Source of the DNA: Micromonospora sp. NBC_01796
GTDB taxonomy: Bacteria; Actinomycetota; Actinomycetes; Mycobacteriales; Micromonosporaceae
NCBI RefSeq assembly: GCF_035917455.1
Contig: NZ_CP109078.1
Coordinates: forward strand, 186,001 to 250,000
DNA length: 64,000 bases
Reading direction: 5' to 3'
In this document: positions 59,997 through 64,000 of the stretch, piece after piece
How the letters are laid out: every line of letters begins with the position of its first letter
Numbering within the stretch: the stretch's first letter is position 1
Notes under the pieces: generated by a model
Told to the model about the DNA's origin: nothing
What the model saw: only the letters and a program-made list of their open reading frames with translations
Databases searched by the model: none
Translations under genes and position numbers: made by a program

Positions 59997-62144
59997 ATGC
60001 CAGGCTCGGTCGGGCGGGTTCCCGCTCCCCCCTCCCGGCGGACCGGTCTGTCCCCGACGCCCGAATCATCCCGGGAGCCCGACGCGGGGATCCGATGGGC
60101 GGACACGCCCCTGGGGCCAGCCGACCGGTGGGACCCGGCCCTGCGTGCGGTGGTCGACCTGGTGCTCTCCGCGTCCGTGCCGATGACCCTCGCGTACGGC
60201 GACGACCTCACGCTGATCTACAACGACGGCTACGCGCAACTCATCGGTGGCAAGCACCCGGGCGCGTTCGGCCGTCCCGCCGCCGAGGTCTTCCGCGAGA
60301 TATGGCACCTGCCCGGCGTGGGTGACGAGATCGAACGGGTCTACCGCACCGGCACGAGCTACCTGGAGAAGGAAGGCCAGCTACCGGCGGAGCCCGGCGA
60401 GCCGGACCACGCCGACCAGGTGGTCTTCACCCGGGGTTACTCGCCGGTCCGGGACGGCGAGGGACGGATCATCGGCACCCTGGTCATCGCCGTCGAGAGC
60501 ACCCAGGTCACCCGGCGGCTACAGAGCCTCAGCGAGCTGGCCAGCGCGCTGTCGGGCACCCTCACCCTGGACGATGTGGCCCGGGCAGCCCTGCGGTACG
60601 CCCTGGAGTCGTTCGACGCCGACCAGGTCGCGTTCGGTGTGGACGACGGGGTCGACTGGCGCGGCGTACGGCGGGTCCGGGGCGAACTGCTCGACGAGGC
60701 CGACGAACGCCTCCCCCCGCTGTGGCGTACGTACCCGCCGGAGTCCCCCGCCCCGCTGATCGGCACCGCCATCGCCGGGACCCCGCGCTACTGGAACAAC
60801 GGTCAGCCGCTGCTGCCGACCGCCACCGACCGGCACGACGAGAAGATCCAGGCGCTGGCCGCGCTGCCGCTGCGTACCGTGTCGCTGCGCGGGGCGCTGA
60901 CGGTCGGCTACCGCAGCCCCCATCCGTGGTCACCGGCGGAGCGGGCACTGCTGACCGCCGCGGCGGAACTGGTGGCCCAGGCCGCCGAGCGGGCCCGCCG
61001 GTTCGAGAACCAGCACGGCACCGCCCAACTGCTGCAACGCAGCATGCTGCCGGAGAACCTGCCCGACCTGCCGAGGCTGCGGCTGGCCGCCCGGTACGAC
61101 ACCGGGGTCGACGGCAACGCCGCCGGTGGCGACTTCTACGACGCCTTCCGGCTCAGCGGGGGCAGGTTGGCGGTGGTCCTCGGCGACGTGGCCGGGCACG
61201 ACGTGCACGCCGCCGCGATGATGGGCCAGGTACGGGCCGCGCTGCGCGCCCTGGCGCTCAGCGACCCGGACCCGGCGGCAGTCCTGTCCGGCCTGGACCG
61301 GCTGGTGGAGAGCCTGGGCACCGACGCCCGGCGGGACGAGCTGTTCGTCACCGTGGTGTACGGGGTGATCGAACCCGCCACCGGGCTGATGACCCTGGCC
61401 AGTGCCGGTCACCCGGCCCCGCTGCTGCGCCGCGCCCCGGCCGGCGGGCCGGTCACCGCCGAGTATCTCGAGGTGCATCCGGGGGTGCCGCTGGGACTGG
61501 GCGGTCATCGCCCGACCAGCACCCTGCCCTTCCTGCCCGGTGACACGCTGCTGCTGTTCAGCGACGGGGTGGTGGAGCGGCGGCAGCAGAGCCTGACCGA
61601 CGGGTTCACCGCCCTCGCCACCGCCGTCGCCTCGGCCGCCGTCAGCGACCCCCGTACGCTCTGCGCGGTTGCCAGTGGGGCGGTGCCGGGGTCGAGCGAG
61701 GACGACGCCGCGGTGCTGGCGGTCGAGCACGCGCTGACCCCGAGCCGCTCGGCGGCGTTCGAGGTGCCGGCCGAGCCGACCGCACCGGGGCGGGTCCGGC
61801 AGTGGCTGACCACCCAGCTCACCACCTGGCAGGTGGCCGAGTCGGTGATCGGTGCGGCGGTCCTCTGCACCAGCGAGCTGACCACCAACGCGCTGCTGCA
61901 CGCCGGGACGGCGGCGCGGGTGGAGATCGATCTGAGCCCGGAGCGGCTGCTGGTGTCCGTGGCCGACCAGGGCACCCGGGGGACCGTGACCCGGGCCCGT
62001 ACCGACACCCTGAGCAGTCGGGGGCGGGGACTCGGGCTGATCGAGCAGCTCAGCGACGCGTGGGGGACCGACCCGACCGTACGCGGTTCGACCGTCTGGT
62101 TCGAGATACTGACAGCGGAGGGTGATCCCGACGTACACAGGTAG
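59997..62144 (+). CDS. PAS-GAF-PP2C phosphatase with anti-sigma-type ATPase domain
   Basis: The 715-residue signalling protein has four parts: a PAS-like sensor (~30-165, LGPADRWDPALRAVVDLVLS and LIYNDGYAQLIGGKHP); a GAF domain (~175-345); a SpoIIE/RsbU PP2C domain (~365-575, with AGGDFYDAFR, LGDVAGHDVHAA and LFSDGVVERR); and a HATPase_c_2 domain (~590-710, SELTTNALLHAG and GRGLGLIEQLS). It probably dephosphorylates an anti-anti-sigma factor and can itself act as its kinase. No membrane segment is present. It is followed by a HAD gene 5 nt on. Confidence 0.93.
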   Translation: MPGSVGRVPAPPSRRTGLSPTPESSREPDAGIRWADTPLGPADRWDPALRAVVDLVLSASVPMTLAYGDDLTLIYNDGYAQLIGGKHPGAFGRPAAEVFREIWHLPGVGDEIERVYRTGTSYLEKEGQLPAEPGEPDHADQVVFTRGYSPVRDGEGRIIGTLVIAVESTQVTRRLQSLSELASALSGTLTLDDVARAALRYALESFDADQVAFGVDDGVDWRGVRRVRGELLDEADERLPPLWRTYPPESPAPLIGTAIAGTPRYWNNGQPLLPTATDRHDEKIQALAALPLRTVSLRGALTVGYRSPHPWSPAERALLTAAAELVAQAAERARRFENQHGTAQLLQRSMLPENLPDLPRLRLAARYDTGVDGNAAGGDFYDAFRLSGGRLAVVLGDVAGHDVHAAAMMGQVRAALRALALSDPDPAAVLSGLDRLVESLGTDARRDELFVTVVYGVIEPATGLMTLASAGHPAPLLRRAPAGGPVTAEYLEVHPGVPLGLGGHRPTSTLPFLPGDTLLLFSDGVVERRQQSLTDGFTALATAVASAAVSDPRTLCAVASGAVPGSSEDDAAVLAVEHALTPSRSAAFEVPAEPTAPGRVRQWLTTQLTTWQVAESVIGAAVLCTSELTTNALLHAGTAARVEIDLSPERLLVSVADQGTRGTVTRARTDTLSSRGRGLGLIEQLSDAWGTDPTVRGSTVWFEILTAEGDPDVHR

Positions 62145-62149
62145 GTGGC

Positions 62150-62827
62150 ATGGAGATCGACAAACCCGCAGGGGTGTTGTTCGACGTTGACGGCACGCTC
62201 GTCGACACCGCCTATCTGCACACCGTGAGCTGGTGGGAGGCACTGCGCCAGGCCGACCAGGAGATCCCGATGGCGGCCATCCACCGCGCCCTCGGTATGG
62301 GCTCCGAGCGGTTGCTGCAACACCTGCTCGGCCCGGAACGCGACCGGGACGCCGACGAGCGGATCCGGTACGGCCACGACAGCCTCTTCGCCGAGTTCTG
62401 GGACCGGCTGCGTCCCCTGCCCGGTGCGGCGGAGCTCCTCCGGGCCTGTTCCGCGCGTGGGCTACGGGTGGTGCTGGCCACCTCGGCGACCGAACGTGAG
62501 CTGGCCGCGCTCCGCGCCGCCCTGCTCGCCGACGACGTGATCGACGGCATCACCTCGGTCACCGACCCCGACGTGCGGGGGTCGGGTCCCGATCTGTTGG
62601 CGGCGGCCCTGGATCGGGCCGGGCTGGACCGCAGCCGGGTGGTCTTCGTCGGCGACTCGGTCTGGGACGTCGCCGCCGCCGGTGACCTCGACATCCCGTG
62701 CATCGCGTTGACCTGCGGCGGGACCGGGCGCAGCGAACTCGCCGGGGCCGGCGCGGCGGCCATCTTCGACGACCCGGCGGCCCTGCTGGCGGGCCTGTCC
62801 GACTCGCCGGTCGCCGCCCTCGGCTAG
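62150..62827 (+). CDS. HAD-superfamily phosphatase
   Basis: The 225-residue protein has motif I LFDVDGTLVDTAY (Asp12, Asp14), motif II VLATSAT, a lysine-free loop region and motif IV VVFVGDSVWDVAAAGD, with an alpha-helical cap between. It resembles phosphoglycolate/beta-phosphoglucomutase-like HADs. Substrate is unknown. It starts 5 nt after the phosphatase stop, so the two are co-transcribed. Confidence 0.88.
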   Translation: MEIDKPAGVLFDVDGTLVDTAYLHTVSWWEALRQADQEIPMAAIHRALGMGSERLLQHLLGPERDRDADERIRYGHDSLFAEFWDRLRPLPGAAELLRACSARGLRVVLATSATERELAALRAALLADDVIDGITSVTDPDVRGSGPDLLAAALDRAGLDRSRVVFVGDSVWDVAAAGDLDIPCIALTCGGTGRSELAGAGAAAIFDDPAALLAGLSDSPVAALG

Positions 62828-62829
62828 GA

Positions 62830-62848
62830 CGTCGGTGGGACACCGACG
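62830..62848. terminator. Hairpin between convergent genes
   Basis: CGTCGGTG and CACCGACG pair perfectly around GGA, 2 nt after the HAD stop and 5 nt before the stop of the facing gene. Confidence 0.65.
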
Positions 62849-62853
62849 CCCGG

Positions 62854-63852
62854 TCACCAGTTCATGTGCAGGCGTACGGTGGTCGACTCGTCGGTGGTGT
62901 GCACGTGGACCAGGTCGCAGAGGTGGTTGACCAGCAGCAGGCCCCGCCCCTGTTCGCTGGTGGGCGCCGCGGGCAGGAGACCGGCGAGCCGGTTGGTCAG
63001 CACGCTGGTGCCGATGACCTCGCAGACCATGCCGGTCGGCTCGGCCCAGACCCGCAGGACCGCCGGTTCACCGCCGTGCACGACCGCGTTGGTGGCGATC
63101 TCGTTCGTGGCGAGCCGCAGGTCGGCGACCCGGTCCGGGGCGAGACCGGCCTCACCGGCGAGCGCGGCGACCAGGGCCCGCATCCCGGCCATCCCGGCCC
63201 GGTCGAACAGCAGGGTCGACGGGGTCAGCGGCGGCTCGGACAACGGCCGGTTGAACGCGTCGACCACCGCCTCGGGGCTGCCGTAACCGGCGCTGCCCTG
63301 GGGTACACCGGCCCGGATCAGCACCGGATGGGTGCTGGCCGCGTCCGCGATCACGTCGGCGTTCAGCGCGACCGCGTCGTACGGGCACAGGATGCTGGCC
63401 GGCTCGTCGCCCAGGGCCAGGTTCACCAGCGCCTCGTGCTGCACACAGCGGGGGTACGCGACCGCTGCCCGGCCCGGCCAGATCGGCTCGACGACGATCC
63501 GTACCCGGGTGGTCGGGTGCTCGGCGAGGAAGGCGTGCAGGATGCCGGGGATGATCCAGCCCGGATTGCGCCCGGCGGTGGCCATGTCGACGTACCGCAC
63601 CTCGGGCTTGTCGCCGTCGCCCGCCTCGCGCGGCACCTCGACCGCGTGGCGCGGGACAGCGATCGCCTCGACCGCCCGGCGCAGCGCCTCGTGTCGGGGT
63701 TCCGGAACGACGACCAGGACCGGCTCGGCCGAGGCCAGCCCGGCCTCGACGAACGTCCGTACGCCGGTGACGTAGTCGTCGTCGTCGCGGTAGAAGAGGG
63801 CTTCGTGGCGCAGGGCACCGGATCGGGACACGGCGCGCGGCACAATGGTCAT
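62854..63852 (-). CDS. MEDS-domain anti-sigma regulatory kinase (RsbA-like)
   Basis: The 332-residue protein has an N-terminal MEDS sensory domain (~15-175: HEALFYRDDDDYVTGVRTFV, then EPVLVVVPEP and YPRCVQHEALVN) and a C-terminal HATPase_c_2 domain (~235-332: LATNEIATNAVVHGG, EQGRGLLLVNHL). Such proteins bind sigma or anti-anti-sigma factors as Ser kinases. ATG 63852 begins the conserved part. The frame extends to 63987 without homology. It shares the stress-signalling theme with the PP2C protein. Confidence 0.88.
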   Translation of the reverse strand: MTIVPRAVSRSGALRHEALFYRDDDDYVTGVRTFVEAGLASAEPVLVVVPEPRHEALRRAVEAIAVPRHAVEVPREAGDGDKPEVRYVDMATAGRNPGWIIPGILHAFLAEHPTTRVRIVVEPIWPGRAAVAYPRCVQHEALVNLALGDEPASILCPYDAVALNADVIADAASTHPVLIRAGVPQGSAGYGSPEAVVDAFNRPLSEPPLTPSTLLFDRAGMAGMRALVAALAGEAGLAPDRVADLRLATNEIATNAVVHGGEPAVLRVWAEPTGMVCEVIGTSVLTNRLAGLLPAAPTSEQGRGLLLVNHLCDLVHVHTTDESTTVRLHMNW

Positions 63853-63974
63853 CTGTCGTACCACCGGCCCACGCGCACCCCCGTTGTCCGCACCTCCGGT
63901 TGGCACCCTACGCGCGGCCGTTCGGCTTCCGCACGCGGAGATCGGATAGCCGTCTCTCGGCCGAAGGAGTGATC

Positions 63975-64000
63975 GTGCCCAGAACATCGCACCGCTACCC
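63975..64000 (+). CDS. Start of a gene cut by the right edge
   Basis: GTG at 63975 is preceded by AAGGAG five nt upstream and opens a frame reading VPRTSHRYP to the edge. It is divergent from the MEDS-domain gene. Only nine codons are visible, so no function can be assigned. Confidence 0.5.

Overview
The window is high-GC DNA with dense coding, GTG/TTG starts, 4-nt start/stop overlaps and actinobacteria-only families: XRE/DUF397 pairs, Holin-X, DUF3618, DUF4235, DUF2795, DUF1206 and phosphatidylinositol mannoside (PIM) synthesis. It is almost certainly a chromosomal segment of an actinomycete. The gene set and the intergenic hairpins resemble Micromonosporaceae (Micromonospora and relatives), but that placement is inference. 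I see no tRNA, rRNA, CRISPR array, insertion sequence or integrase. About 66 genes are called, two of them cut by the window edges.

Region by region. 1-3.8 kb: two membrane proteins, a Scr1-type XRE regulator with its DUF397 partner, two tiny proteins behind a 15-bp inverted repeat, and an acetyltransferase. 4-7.1 kb: an exported Tat metallophosphoesterase with a LamG-like tail, convergent with LtrA. 7.3-19.1 kb: a conserved actinobacterial block, yebC-pdxT-pdxS-(membrane protein)-pimA-acyltransferase-pgsA-HIT-thrS, covering PLP synthesis and early PIM assembly. Two genes foreign to that order sit in it: an EF-G-like GTPase lacking its C-terminal domains, and a secreted pectinesterase with a LacI-type palindrome upstream. 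19.2-27.2 kb: a CFA-synthase-like methyltransferase, an ADP-ribosylglycohydrolase, an OmpR-type two-component pair, a tam-add operon, an aldo/keto reductase and a cold-shock protein. 27.7-33.7 kb: a Holin-X/DUF3618/DUF4235 operon, a mechanosensitive channel, a DUF1206 protein, a lipoprotein and a cysteine-desulfurase-like enzyme. 33.9-43.2 kb: a family 3 glycosidase, small unknowns, a DHA2 exporter controlled by a divergent TetR through three copies of a 22-bp box, a haloacetate-dehalogenase-like hydrolase and a phosphotransferase.

43.2-52.3 kb is the most striking part: eight minus-strand genes, each overlapping the next by 1-17 nt. They encode a sedoheptulose-7-phosphate isomerase (GmhA type), a two-domain HldE-type kinase/nucleotidyltransferase, a GmhB-type phosphatase fused to a family 9 glycosyltransferase, a second GT9, two GT4-type glycosyltransferases, a short-chain dehydrogenase and a type IB topoisomerase. 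Together these could make a nucleotide-activated heptose and transfer it, in an organism expected to have no LPS. A polyprenol-phosphate-mannose synthase-like gene is divergent from it.

52.7-64 kb: an aldehyde dehydrogenase, a group of small stress-type proteins (ChaB, DUF2795, SRPBCC, an acidic protein), an MFS protein, a membrane protein with an 11-residue tandem-repeat tail, and a signalling group: a PAS-GAF-PP2C-ATPase phosphatase, a HAD hydrolase and a MEDS-ATPase anti-sigma-type protein.

At intergenic scale, long perfect or near-perfect hairpins recur at gene 3' ends (1.3, 10.0, 17.0 and 40.9 kb). Two share the core GATCTTGCACTTGTGG, and three are preceded by C-rich transcript.
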